Notes: generated by a model not told the origin, from the sequence alone. A stretch of DNA of 64,000 nucleotides from Ruminococcus sp. (GCF_017549005.1 NZ_JAFYYT010000056.1:1-64000); one strand, 5' to 3'; counted from the stretch's first letter, positions 15,686-23,160 are shown. Made by a program: numbers and translations.

Positions 15686-16711
15686 CTATCTCGAAAGATA
15701 CTTGTCCTCAGCTGCTGTCTTATCGTAGCTGGAAAGAGCTTTCATCATTCCGCCTAAGAGTGCATTAATCTGCTCTTTTGAAAAAGAAGCTTCCTCAGCT
15801 GCAAGCATTATATAACCTTTCATAGCATTTGAAGTATACTTGTCGTCGTTGCTACTTGTAGCAACTTCTGTTGCTGCGCTGAGACGTATCGCTGCTTCTT
15901 TTAGTTTAGCTTGAAGCTCTGGTTCATCGTCAATGCTTGTATCATCGTTGCTACTTGTAACAATATCATCAATTTCGTTGTTATTTGTGTCAACCGCTCT
16001 TTTGTTGGCAGCATCTTTCTTATCGTTGCTACTTGTAGCAACGTCTTTCCTTTTTATATCCTTTGGCTGCACCTTGCTGAGATCTGTAATTTTGCTCTGT
16101 TCTTCTTTATCAAGCTTTGCTATCTCATTAGCGGTACTGATTGTTAGTTCACCGCTTGCAACAGCTTCTTTTACAGGCTCAATTGCATTTTTGTCAACAT
16201 TCTGCATTTTTCCTACCTGTGAAGCCGAAACACCAAGTGTTTTTGCAATATCATCACGAAGTCTGCCATAGTATTCGCCTTTATCCTTTTTATCTTTTAT
16301 AATTTTATCGAGTGTTTCATAAGCTCTCCAAAGCTCTTGATCGGAGATTTGTCTTGCTGAAACATTCATAAGGATAAGGTCAAGCATTTTATCATCTTCA
16401 TTTGCATAGTCCTGAACAAGACAGGGGAGAACACGGGCTATGTTCTCTCCATTATCAAGAAGATACTGAACCGCAGCTCTGCGTCTATGACCACTAATGA
16501 TTTCATAACCGCCAGTTTCAAGAGGTTTTACAATAAGGTTGTCCTTAACGCCTCCTTGACCGAGGATAGTCTGAGCGAATTGCTCTATATTCTCTACAAC
16601 AAAGAAATTATCAGCCGACTCATGCAGTTCATTAATATCTATCATCTTTATATCATCGGTAAGTGTATTTGATACGACTGTTTTTAAGTTATCCAACATA
16701 CTCTTTCTCAT
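15686..16711 (-). CDS. parB: ParB-family partition protein
   Basis: ParB proteins bind centromere-like sites and use CTP. The 341 residues show the N-terminal ParB domain with ISGHRRRAAVQYLL (GxRR box, about 75-90), then a helix-turn-helix region (IAKTLGVSASQVGKMQNVD, about 155-175). The C-terminal half is largely a disordered linker containing four in-frame palindrome copies (VATSSND, VDTNNNE, IVTSSND, VATSSND at about 223, 239, 249, 282) and a short final helix. It overlaps parA by one base (TAATG), so the two are translationally coupled. Its DNA site is unknown; the dispersed palindromes are candidates. Confidence 0.9.
   Translation of the reverse strand: MRKSMLDNLKTVVSNTLTDDIKMIDINELHESADNFFVVENIEQFAQTILGQGGVKDNLIVKPLETGGYEIISGHRRRAAVQYLLDNGENIARVLPCLVQDYANEDDKMLDLILMNVSARQISDQELWRAYETLDKIIKDKKDKGEYYGRLRDDIAKTLGVSASQVGKMQNVDKNAIEPVKEAVASGELTISTANEIAKLDKEEQSKITDLSKVQPKDIKRKDVATSSNDKKDAANKRAVDTNNNEIDDIVTSSNDDTSIDDEPELQAKLKEAAIRLSAATEVATSSNDDKYTSNAMKGYIMLAAEEASFSKEQINALLGGMMKALSSYDKTAAEDKYLSR
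15847..15866. repeat. Dispersed palindrome copy 11 (in parB)
   Basis: CGTTGCTACTTGTAGCAACT, coding VATSSND. Confidence 0.9.
15946..15965. repeat. Dispersed palindrome copy 12 (in parB)
   Basis: CGTTGCTACTTGTAACAATA, coding IVTSSND, exactly 30 bases from copy 13. Confidence 0.85.
15976..15995. repeat. Dispersed palindrome copy 13 (in parB)
   Basis: CGTTGTTATTTGTGTCAACC, coding VDTNNNE; middle member of the triple module. Confidence 0.8.
16024..16043. repeat. Dispersed palindrome copy 14 (in parB)
   Basis: Perfect consensus CGTTGCTACTTGTAGCAACG, coding VATSSND; first member of the triple module. Confidence 0.9.
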
Positions 16712-17388
16712 TATGCTTCAACCTCCTTAAGTATTTCGTCTGCCAGACTGTTATACGCATTGACTATCTTCCATGATGTGCCGATTTGCGGTACATTTCT
16801 TTCAATGAAGTACGCTTCTATCGGAAGCCCGGCTTTCTGAGACTCACGAACAGTGGTAGAAAAGGGAATAACTGTATTCATAAGGCGATTTTTGAGTACC
16901 GAGCGGAATTCCTCAATAAGCTCCTTATCGTTCTTTGCCTGAAACATAGTAACAAAGATACCTCCGAGCTTCGTTCCCTGATTATTGATTTCATCTGTAA
17001 CCTTTTTTAAGCCCTGTATCTCAAATTCACCAAGCATTGTAGGCACATATACCTCATCAAGGTGCTGTATTATCTGCTTGACTTCATCGCTCAAAGCTGG
17101 GGGAAGGTCAAACAGGATATAATCATAGTCGTTGTTACAAGTAGCAACTTCCATTGAAACATATTTCTGCCATGTTGTGTGCAGAATACCGTCATATTCT
17201 GTATCAAATACTTCCTTTGAGGACTGATTTGAAAAGAAAAATGAGAAACAATTCTCCTGATTATCGCAGTCCACGACAAGTATGCGCTTGCCTTTTTTTG
17301 CAAAAGCATACGCAAGATTGATGATTGAGGTGGTCTTTGCAACGCCACCTTTGTTGTTATAAACGCCTATTCTTCTTGTCTTATTCAT
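16711..17388 (-). CDS. parA: ParA-family partition ATPase
   Basis: ParA ATPases position plasmids or integrating elements with ParB. The 225 residues open with the deviant Walker A NNKGGVAKTTS (about 11-21), Walker A' (ILVVDCDNQEN) and Walker B YDYILFDLPPALS (about 87-99). The stretch VATCNND (about 80-86), directly before Walker B, is encoded by a dispersed palindrome in reversed orientation, so a mobile-looking insert sits in a surface loop of a conserved enzyme core. The protein is a little shorter than average for the family but has all ATPase motifs. Confidence 0.93.
   Translation of the reverse strand: MNKTRRIGVYNNKGGVAKTTSIINLAYAFAKKGKRILVVDCDNQENCFSFFFSNQSSKEVFDTEYDGILHTTWQKYVSMEVATCNNDYDYILFDLPPALSDEVKQIIQHLDEVYVPTMLGEFEIQGLKKVTDEINNQGTKLGGIFVTMFQAKNDKELIEEFRSVLKNRLMNTVIPFSTTVRESQKAGLPIEAYFIERNVPQIGTSWKIVNAYNSLADEILKEVEA
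17130..17149. repeat. Dispersed palindrome copy 15 (in parA)
   Basis: CGTTGTTACAAGTAGCAACT. Its centre is reversed relative to most copies, yet it still reads in the same codon register (VATCNND). Confidence 0.9.
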
Positions 17389-17542
17389 AACGAGCCTTCT
17401 TTCTGCACTTATGTGCGTTATATTTTTTACCTTCTTTTACATATATAATCACGGGACAGGGCAGAGAAGGCTCAACTGCCCTATTGTGTTTGCAACCACC
17501 GTCCGTGATGTTATATCCCTCATAGGGGATAATAACCGTTTA

Positions 17543-17562
17543 CGTTGTTATTTGTAACAACG
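17543..17562. repeat. Dispersed palindrome copy 16 (downstream of integrase)
   Basis: CGTTGTTATTTGTAACAACG, 5 bases past the integrase stop codon and 48 bases from copy 17. Confidence 0.85.
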
Positions 17563-17567
17563 TAGCT

Positions 17568-18611
17568 TCACTTATTATTGTTTTCATTATCGTTGCTACT
17601 TGTAGCAACTTCAAATCTATTCATATAATTACTTAGCTGCTCAGCACCATGAATACGCATTTCATCCAAACAATGCCCATATACATCAAGCGTAAAAGCA
17701 GCTGAATAATGCCCCATATTATATTGGAGTGTTTTAATGTCCATTCCTGCTTTTAGTGATAAAACAGCGTGTGTATGACGTAAATCATGGAATCTAACAT
17801 TAGGGCAACCTATTGATCTCATAACCTTCTTAAACGAATTATATATGGCTGCCGGCGTAAAATGCCTTCCATTGCGATTTTTAAAAATAAAATCTTCTGT
17901 TCCTTGATTTACGCAATACTTATTCAGAATGTCATATGCCTGTTGAGTAAGACTCAGCACACGCATTTTGCTGTTTTTTAATGATGTGAATTCATAAATA
18001 TGCTTTCTGTCATTATATACGCATTGACGGTATACTTTCAGAGTATGTTCTTCTTTATCGAAACAATTGACTGTTAATCCAATTATTTCAGACTCTCTTA
18101 ACCCTGTTAAAAGCGCAAATATAAATATATCCCTCTTTTCGTGATATTTAATCCTTTCAAAGAATTTTATAATTTGTGCATCCGTTAAGGGAGTAGGTGG
18201 TGTCCTTTCGATATTAGGTAACACAGTTCCCTGAGCAGCATTAAATGGCACGCATCCCTGTGTAACTGCTACACTTAACGCTTTATGTAAAACACCATGA
18301 ATGTTTTTTATTGTTTTAGCATTTAACGGCTCTGGTATCTGATAGCCTATTATCAAACTATTAATAAATAATTGGACATCATCAGCTGTCAGATCTTCAA
18401 GTTTCATATCTTTGAAAACTCGCTTGAAGTGATTGTTTATTACGTATTCATATGAACTGCGTGTTGAGTCCTTTAAATTGTTGGCTCTCGTTGACAACCA
18501 ATATTCGCACCATTCTATCAGCGTTGTCTTCATAGGTTCATAGCGTGGAATATTGCTGATGCTTCGCATATACTCTAGTACATCTTGCTCTTTTTTTGCC
18601 TTCTTTTTCAT
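17568..18611 (-). CDS. int: Tyrosine-type integrase of the element
   Basis: The enzyme recombines the element with its chromosomal site. The start is placed at the ATG at 18609-18611 because GGAGG lies 6 bases upstream; the earlier ATG has no such site. The 347-residue product has an N-terminal SAM-like core-binding domain (about 40-130) and a catalytic domain with the Arg (TGLRESEI), HDLRHTH box, and GHYSAAFTLDVYGH carrying the second His and the nucleophile Tyr. A palindrome copy encodes VATSSND near residue 334, 7 residues before the Asn-rich end. The gene lies about 230 bases from the attachment site. Confidence 0.95.
   Translation of the reverse strand: MKKKAKKEQDVLEYMRSISNIPRYEPMKTTLIEWCEYWLSTRANNLKDSTRSSYEYVINNHFKRVFKDMKLEDLTADDVQLFINSLIIGYQIPEPLNAKTIKNIHGVLHKALSVAVTQGCVPFNAAQGTVLPNIERTPPTPLTDAQIIKFFERIKYHEKRDIFIFALLTGLRESEIIGLTVNCFDKEEHTLKVYRQCVYNDRKHIYEFTSLKNSKMRVLSLTQQAYDILNKYCVNQGTEDFIFKNRNGRHFTPAAIYNSFKKVMRSIGCPNVRFHDLRHTHAVLSLKAGMDIKTLQYNMGHYSAAFTLDVYGHCLDEMRIHGAEQLSNYMNRFEVATSSNDNENNNK
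17591..17610. repeat. Dispersed palindrome copy 17 (3' end of integrase)
   Basis: CGTTGCTACTTGTAGCAACT, coding VATSSND in the integrase tail. Confidence 0.9.
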
Positions 18612-18671
18612 AGTGTACCTCCAAAATGTCATTTATTCGGGGAATACCCCTTGAAAATTATAGCATATAAT

Positions 18672-18727
18672 AAAAAAGCCTGATATTGACTAAACACTTA
18701 AAGTTTCAGCAAATATCAGACTTTTTT
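18672..18727. terminator. Long bidirectional hairpin at the element's right end
   Basis: AAAAAGCCTGATATT pairs with AATATCAGACTTTTTT across a loop of about 25 bases, with T-runs on both strands. It lies upstream of the integrase, so it likely insulates the element from reading across its end, or it may be an integrase or excisionase arm region. Confidence 0.6.
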
Positions 18728-18738
18728 CAAAAAAGTAC

Positions 18739-18767
18739 TTGATTTAATTTGGCAAATATGATATAAT
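18739..18767 (+). promoter_or_regulatory. Outward-facing sigma-A promoter at the element's end
   Basis: TTGATT (18739-18744), 17-base spacer, perfect TATAAT (18762-18767). No coding region follows; the transcript would cross the attachment site and stop at the hairpin at 18867-18890, about 120 bases long. Confidence 0.6.
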
Positions 18768-18841
18768 TTGTCATATATTATTAGTCGTTTTGAACAATAA
18801 TTTCGGCTGGGATCGTTTGAAGAGGGGGTGGCTACCCTCCC

Positions 18842-18864
18842 TTCAAATCCTTCCACCCCAACCA
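18842..18864 (+). other. Attachment site: 3' end of a tRNA gene
   Basis: The 23 bases have the form of a tRNA 3' end: T-loop TTCAAAT, the T-stem strand CCTTC, the acceptor strand CACCCCA, then ACCA. This resembles glutamine tRNAs of Clostridia (from memory). Upstream bases do not supply the matching 5' T-stem, anticodon or acceptor arms, so no tRNA can form here. This is what is left when a tyrosine-integrase element inserts into a tRNA 3' end, and it marks the boundary between element and chromosome. An imperfect inverted copy (TTTGAAG at 18816-18822 against CTTCAAA at 18841-18847) precedes it. Confidence 0.7.
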
Positions 18865-18866
18865 AA

Positions 18867-18890
18867 AGCCCGACAGCAAGCTGTCGGGCT
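18867..18890. terminator. Terminator next to the attachment site
   Basis: AGCCCGACAGC/GCTGTCGGGCT with a 2-base gap. It immediately follows the tRNA-like 3' end, as expected of the original tRNA gene's terminator. Confidence 0.65.
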
Positions 18891-18908
18891 CAATTTATAA
18901 TACAGCTA

Positions 18909-18934
18909 AAAAGCTCTCCTCACGGAGAGCTTTT
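18909..18934. terminator. Terminator of the small unknown gene
   Basis: AAAAGCTCTCC/GGAGAGCTTTT with a 4-base loop and T-runs on both strands, 17 bases downstream of the minus-strand gene that ends at 18951. Confidence 0.85.
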
Positions 18935-18950
18935 CTTACTTTAATACAGA

Positions 18951-19268
18951 TCATTCGATCACGAAAAAATCATCCACGCCTTCGCCGTTCATGTCAAACA
19001 GGTCGTCATAATAGCCTAAATAGCGATATTCCTTATCATACATCCTTATCGTTGCAACTATCATTTCGCTGTCATCATGGAATATCTTATACGCCAGGGA
19101 AAAGAACTCAGGAATTATGGAATCCTTATCTGTTATGCCGTATTTCAGCGCTTCTTCCCTGTCCTCAGTGATATAGCTATCGAAGTTATACCAAAAATTC
19201 TCCCATGTCCTTTCGGTTATCTTATGCTCATCAGCAAAGGCTTTCAAGCTGTGCTTTATATCTTCCAT
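18951..19268 (-). CDS. Small acidic cytoplasmic protein, unknown
   Basis: This 105-residue protein is rich in Asp, Glu, Tyr and Phe, with no signal or membrane segment. Notable stretches are ERTWENFWYNFDSYI and KEYRYLGYYDDLFDMNGEG. It follows the oligopeptide-binding gene after 24 bases and is followed by a terminator, so it is the last gene of that transcript. I do not recognise it. Confidence 0.6.
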   Translation of the reverse strand: MEDIKHSLKAFADEHKITERTWENFWYNFDSYITEDREEALKYGITDKDSIIPEFFSLAYKIFHDDSEMIVATIRMYDKEYRYLGYYDDLFDMNGEGVDDFFVIE

Positions 19269-19292
19269 GATCTACTCCTTACTGCTCCGGCG

Positions 19293-20942
19293 TTAACTGT
19301 AATTCTTAGCCACACGATAATCCACAGAGCCCGTAAAAGCGTCGTAGATTATATCCTCGTTATCCTCGTCCGCGACAAGGTAGGAACTCTTATAAAACAG
19401 CGGGATAAAACCGAACTGGTCAAGTATATCCTTTTCCTGCTGACTGTACCTGTTGACAAGCTCCTCTGCCGACGGGCATTGCAGTATTTTTTCCGCGCAG
19501 CTCATACCGTTTACAGCGTTTTTAAGGCATTCCACTGTATCAAACTCGTTCATTACCGCGATACCGCTGTTGAAGTCCGCCTTGAGCGGGTAAAGAGCTA
19601 TGCTGTACTCGCCGTCAGCCAGTCTCCTGCTAAACTCCGCAGAAGTAAGGTCCTCGATACCTATATAAATTCCGAGACTATCCTGCCAGCTCTGGGAAAG
19701 CTGGTGCAGATACCTCGAGTCAATGGTATTCGAGTCCACGATTATCTTCACGCTCTCCACCGAGTTTATATTGAGCTCTGCCTTCGCCTTTGCAAGGAGC
19801 TCCGCCGCCGCTCTCGTATCGAAAACGTCGAACTGCTTATCGGAGACGAGCTCACGGTAGCTTCTGCCGAAAAGGTCTGTTGCAGGCGGTATTATGCCGT
19901 ATGCAGGGGAAATATCTCCGCTGTTCTCGTCGCGGATAGCGTTCCTGTCCGCTGCAAGGGCTATAGCCTTCCTTATGTTTGGATTCGAGTATATTTTATC
20001 CTCTGGATTGAAGACCAGTCCGAGAGTAATGGCTTTCTGCCCGATAATGCTGTACTTCCTCGGGTTATAGCCGCCGACCTTCATAGTGGTGAAGCACTCC
20101 GCCTCCTTCGCCTTAAAGCGCTGACGTACCTCCTCCTCGCCGTCCTCTATGGAAAAGCTTACAAACGTCGGCAGAACGCTGTAATTATCGTTCTCGTTGA
20201 CCTCGTTCTTACGCATATAGAGTATATTATTGCTTCCGTAGGGGTCAAAGAACCACTGACGCACAAAGAACGGTCCATTCGACATAACGGACCTGTCATC
20301 GAGCCCGTATCTGCCCTTAGTGGACTGGAAAAACTCCTCATTGCATGGGAAAGCCGCAGGAGTTGTCATAAGCGCAAGGAACTCCGCGCAGGGCTTGTCG
20401 AGGTCTATCACAAGGGTGCGGTCGTCCTCAGCCCATGCTCCGAGACCGTTTACCGTACCGCTTCCGTCAACAACATACCGGCTGTTTCTGATACACATGA
20501 AGTCCTTTGCGTAGGGGGAATGCATATTCGGGTCAAGTATCCTCCTGAGGGCGAAAACGTAGTCCGCAGCCACAACGGGGAAATACTCGTCCTCATCTAT
20601 CTTGTCATTCTCATTCTTGTCAAAGAACCAGTAATTGTCATCACGCAGATGAAAGGTATACTCACGGCCGTCGTCGGAAACGCTGTAGTCCGAAGCATTA
20701 CAGCAGACGATATTGCCGCTGCCGTCCTTCATCACAAGACCGCTGTACATATTTTTTATTACAGTTGCAGACGAGGGGTCGTTGGCAAACTGTGGATCGA
20801 GACTTTTGGGATTGTATTCAAGCGCGGCGCTGTACATATGACCTGCACCGCTGCCTCTTTTGTCATCATTGCCTCCGCAGCCGGCAAGGCTGCTCATAAG
20901 CAGCACAGCAGCCAGCATGACAGCTTTTCTTTTATTCTTCAT
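19293..20942 (-). CDS. Oligopeptide-binding lipoprotein of an ABC transporter (family 5)
   Basis: Solute-binding proteins of family 5 capture peptides or similar ligands outside the membrane. The 549 residues start with a lipoprotein signal and lipobox LAGC (Cys near 21), followed by a Gly/Asp linker and the typical openings YNPKSLDPQFANDPSSAT and NMYSGLVMKDG. The C-terminal lobe has IRKAIALAADRNAI, the family's diagnostic helix. No permease or ATPase genes are adjacent, so it is an orphan binding protein and its transporter partner must be elsewhere. A long open frame on the opposite strand is a codon-bias shadow. Confidence 0.88.
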   Translation of the reverse strand: MKNKRKAVMLAAVLLMSSLAGCGGNDDKRGSGAGHMYSAALEYNPKSLDPQFANDPSSATVIKNMYSGLVMKDGSGNIVCCNASDYSVSDDGREYTFHLRDDNYWFFDKNENDKIDEDEYFPVVAADYVFALRRILDPNMHSPYAKDFMCIRNSRYVVDGSGTVNGLGAWAEDDRTLVIDLDKPCAEFLALMTTPAAFPCNEEFFQSTKGRYGLDDRSVMSNGPFFVRQWFFDPYGSNNILYMRKNEVNENDNYSVLPTFVSFSIEDGEEEVRQRFKAKEAECFTTMKVGGYNPRKYSIIGQKAITLGLVFNPEDKIYSNPNIRKAIALAADRNAIRDENSGDISPAYGIIPPATDLFGRSYRELVSDKQFDVFDTRAAAELLAKAKAELNINSVESVKIIVDSNTIDSRYLHQLSQSWQDSLGIYIGIEDLTSAEFSRRLADGEYSIALYPLKADFNSGIAVMNEFDTVECLKNAVNGMSCAEKILQCPSAEELVNRYSQQEKDILDQFGFIPLFYKSSYLVADEDNEDIIYDAFTGSVDYRVAKNYS

Positions 20943-20964
20943 TCTGTTTCTCCTATAACCAAAA

Positions 20965-20989
20965 TATGTCCCCCATGCAGGGGGACATA
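20965..20989 (-). terminator. Hairpin between the VanY-like and peptide-binding genes
   Basis: TATGTCCCCC and GGGGGACATA enclose a 5-base loop. On the minus strand it is followed by TTTT, so it would end or attenuate the VanY-like transcript before the binding protein. Confidence 0.7.
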
Positions 20990-20996
20990 GAATGCT

Positions 20997-22055
20997 TTAG
21001 TTCATAGTGACGGTCACGATAAAGCCGTCGACGTTGTTTCCCGAAACGGAATAGGTCTTGTTTGACGGGAGCGGTACCTCCGTATCGCCTGTTTTATTTG
21101 CGGGAACGTAGTATATCTGATAAAGCTTCTTATTTGCAGCCACCTCAAGAGGATTTTCGTTATTATGCCCCTTGAGAGCGTCGATATACTCTTCCAGGCA
21201 GAGATTGTTCTGCTTCATGTAGACAGCGTGGGGAACTCCCACGTATCTATATGTATAGGTCCTTGCCTGCTCGTGGGTAAATGTCTCCTTACCCTCGGGG
21301 AATCTTACGATAAAGCCGTACTCGGCAGCGTGCTCGTCCACATATCCGTAAACGCCTCTTGGCGAATAATAGCCTGTCATAGAGCCGTCTGTGGGGAATA
21401 TGCCTATATCGAAGCTCCTGCCCGTATGGTAATCGGAATAACCGCTCTGGAACTGTGATCTACCGCTCCAGTAAATGTCATCCTGATTGCCCTTTGAGCG
21501 GTAAGTGCCTATAACATAGATATCAGAATTGTTTTCAGCCTCATAGAAGCTCTTCATGAGAGCTGTGAGCTGGTCGAGGACAGGCTTGTGAAGCTTCTGA
21601 TTGAGGTCTGAAACGTGGTAATACTCGCCTGTGATATTTTCATATACGCTGACGAGCTCAATGTCGTCCTCGGGGAATTTATACTCATTATCTAAATTTA
21701 CAAGGACGAGGTCACCTCTGTGGATATCCTCTGCCTTGAATTTCTCGTTTACGTACTGGGACTCCGAAGGCTTCTGACCGTCGGGAGTACCTGTAATGAG
21801 CGAACTTGTCTCGCTGCTTGTAACAAGGTCGTCAATAATGGATGACTGCTGTGTATTATTGGCGCTGGTCGCCTGTTTTTTATTAGCGGAGTTTTTATCC
21901 TTGTCCTTATCCGAGCAGGCATGGGCGCATGAAGCAAGCACCACAATGAGTACTACAAGGACGAGGACTGCCGCAACAAGACGATCGTATCTTACTTTAT
22001 AGCGCTTTGACGATCTGTCCCTCTTGCGGTTTCTGCGCTTATCTCCGTTATTCAT
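20997..22055 (-). CDS. VanY-like (peptidase M15) membrane-anchored protein, probably altered active site
   Basis: M15 enzymes are zinc D,D-carboxypeptidases that trim peptidoglycan stems. The 352-residue protein has a basic cytoplasmic start, one membrane segment (about 29-47) and a Lys/Asn/Ser linker. The M15 core holds the first zinc motif, SDYHTGRSFDIG (His and Asp present). The second family motif is normally E-x-W/x-H just before (F/Y)RYVG; here the stretch is ARTYTYRYVGVPHA, so the catalytic Glu and the zinc His are replaced by Arg and Thr. A C-terminal region of about 60 residues follows. It may be a binding or regulatory homologue rather than an active enzyme. Confidence 0.75.
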   Translation of the reverse strand: MNNGDKRRNRKRDRSSKRYKVRYDRLVAAVLVLVVLIVVLASCAHACSDKDKDKNSANKKQATSANNTQQSSIIDDLVTSSETSSLITGTPDGQKPSESQYVNEKFKAEDIHRGDLVLVNLDNEYKFPEDDIELVSVYENITGEYYHVSDLNQKLHKPVLDQLTALMKSFYEAENNSDIYVIGTYRSKGNQDDIYWSGRSQFQSGYSDYHTGRSFDIGIFPTDGSMTGYYSPRGVYGYVDEHAAEYGFIVRFPEGKETFTHEQARTYTYRYVGVPHAVYMKQNNLCLEEYIDALKGHNNENPLEVAANKKLYQIYYVPANKTGDTEVPLPSNKTYSVSGNNVDGFIVTVTMN

Positions 22056-22212
22056 AAAAAGAAATCGCTCCTTAAAGAATATTCGATCAGATCGGAAGCT
22101 GCAGAATTTTTATATACAGCTCCTTCGTGCATCTGTGTTCCGCGCGTATGGCGGTCTATCTCTAAGTTTAGTTGTCCTTCGACTGTATAGTCAAAATTTG
22201 TTCACACTTAGT

Positions 22213-22241
22213 ATTATATCACAACTTTTTGTACTTGTAAA
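22213..22241 (-). promoter_or_regulatory. Promoter of the VanY-like gene
   Basis: TTTACA (22236-22241), 17-base spacer and perfect TATAAT (22213-22218) on the minus strand, about 155 bases upstream of the start. Confidence 0.7.
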
Positions 22242-22326
22242 GTGTTTTTTTTATTTTTTGCACTAATTTTTTATTGAAATTTGCACATTGTATACTAACA
22301 AAACACAAATGTCCACAATTGAAAGG

Positions 22327-23118
22327 CTATTCTTCTGTGGTCTTGGCTCTTCTTCTGTACTCTGTGGGAGTACATCCCTTGTGCATCTTGAACTGTCTCA
22401 TGAAGTAGGATTCGCTGTCATAGCCGCAGAGCTCCGCTATCTCCGTAACGGTATTCTCCGTATTCCTGAGCATTTCAGCCGCAAAGATAAGGCGGCTCTC
22501 TATGACGTCCTGACGGCAGGTCACGCCGAAAGCTGCAAAATACAGGCGGTGGAAGTAAGTCTTGCTTATGTGCAGCTCGCCGCACATTTCATCAACGGAC
22601 CATGTATTCACAGGGTCCTCGTAAATCGAGTCGCGCAGCTTTTTCAGCTTTGCATAGTGAGGTATCTTTTCCTCGGGAGACTGCTCGACGCACTCTGAGG
22701 CGTCGCTCATAGCTATGAATATCAGTCGCATGGAAAGCTCCATAAATTCACTGAAATGCTTTCCCCTGTGCATGGACTGGGACTGCATCGAGCGGAGAGC
22801 GCCCGATATTACGAAATCGTCATCAAGCTCCACGGGAGCGTCCTGCTTGAGGTTCATTGAAGCAATATACTGTCTGTCGGCAGCAGATGTCCTGAAGCTT
22901 ACTATGTCATACCGCAGTGGGTTGCCCTTCACAGGCCGGAAACTCTGCTTGTAACCGCTGGTGAGGAGCGCCGCAGAAGCGCCGATGGTACGCTTGACAG
23001 TGCCGTTTTCGATGTACTCAACGGGAGACCTGAAAAGCAGCAGTACAGGGTCGGCACCCATTTCTCCGCCGAGAGCGCTGCTGCGCCTGCAATTGAGCTG
23101 TATGCGGTTTATCTTCAT
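22327..23118 (-). CDS. AraC-family transcription regulator
   Basis: The 263 residues have an N-terminal cupin-like sensing region (about 25-110, with GASAALLTSGYKQSFRP) and a C-terminal pair of helix-turn-helix units: SVDEMCGELHISKTYFHRLY (about 168-187) and VTEIAELCGYDSESYFMRQF (about 218-237) followed by the family's GCTPTEYR ending. Such proteins usually answer to a sugar or other small molecule. It lies alone between oppositely purposed genes on the same strand; its target is not evident. Confidence 0.9.
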   Translation of the reverse strand: MKINRIQLNCRRSSALGGEMGADPVLLLFRSPVEYIENGTVKRTIGASAALLTSGYKQSFRPVKGNPLRYDIVSFRTSAADRQYIASMNLKQDAPVELDDDFVISGALRSMQSQSMHRGKHFSEFMELSMRLIFIAMSDASECVEQSPEEKIPHYAKLKKLRDSIYEDPVNTWSVDEMCGELHISKTYFHRLYFAAFGVTCRQDVIESRLIFAAEMLRNTENTVTEIAELCGYDSESYFMRQFKMHKGCTPTEYRRRAKTTEE

Positions 23119-23160
23119 AGTATCCCCCCTGCCGTTCAGATAAAAACACTTATGCGCCGA

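Noticed and set aside
18790-18864. A complete tRNA at the element boundary
   Set aside because: Only the T-loop and acceptor 3' strand fit. The 5' T-stem strand, anticodon and acceptor arms are absent, so it is an attachment-site remnant.
19077-20990. 637-residue open frame on the plus strand opposite the peptide-binding lipoprotein
   Set aside because: It mirrors a real gene with lipobox and family motifs on the other strand; its own sequence has no ribosome-binding site or recognisable domain. It is a GC-bias shadow.
21815-21840. A further palindrome copy (GCTGCTTGTAACAAGG, coding VTSSETS)
   Set aside because: Only a partial match with one arm broken, and outside the element. Probably chance in a Ser/Thr linker.
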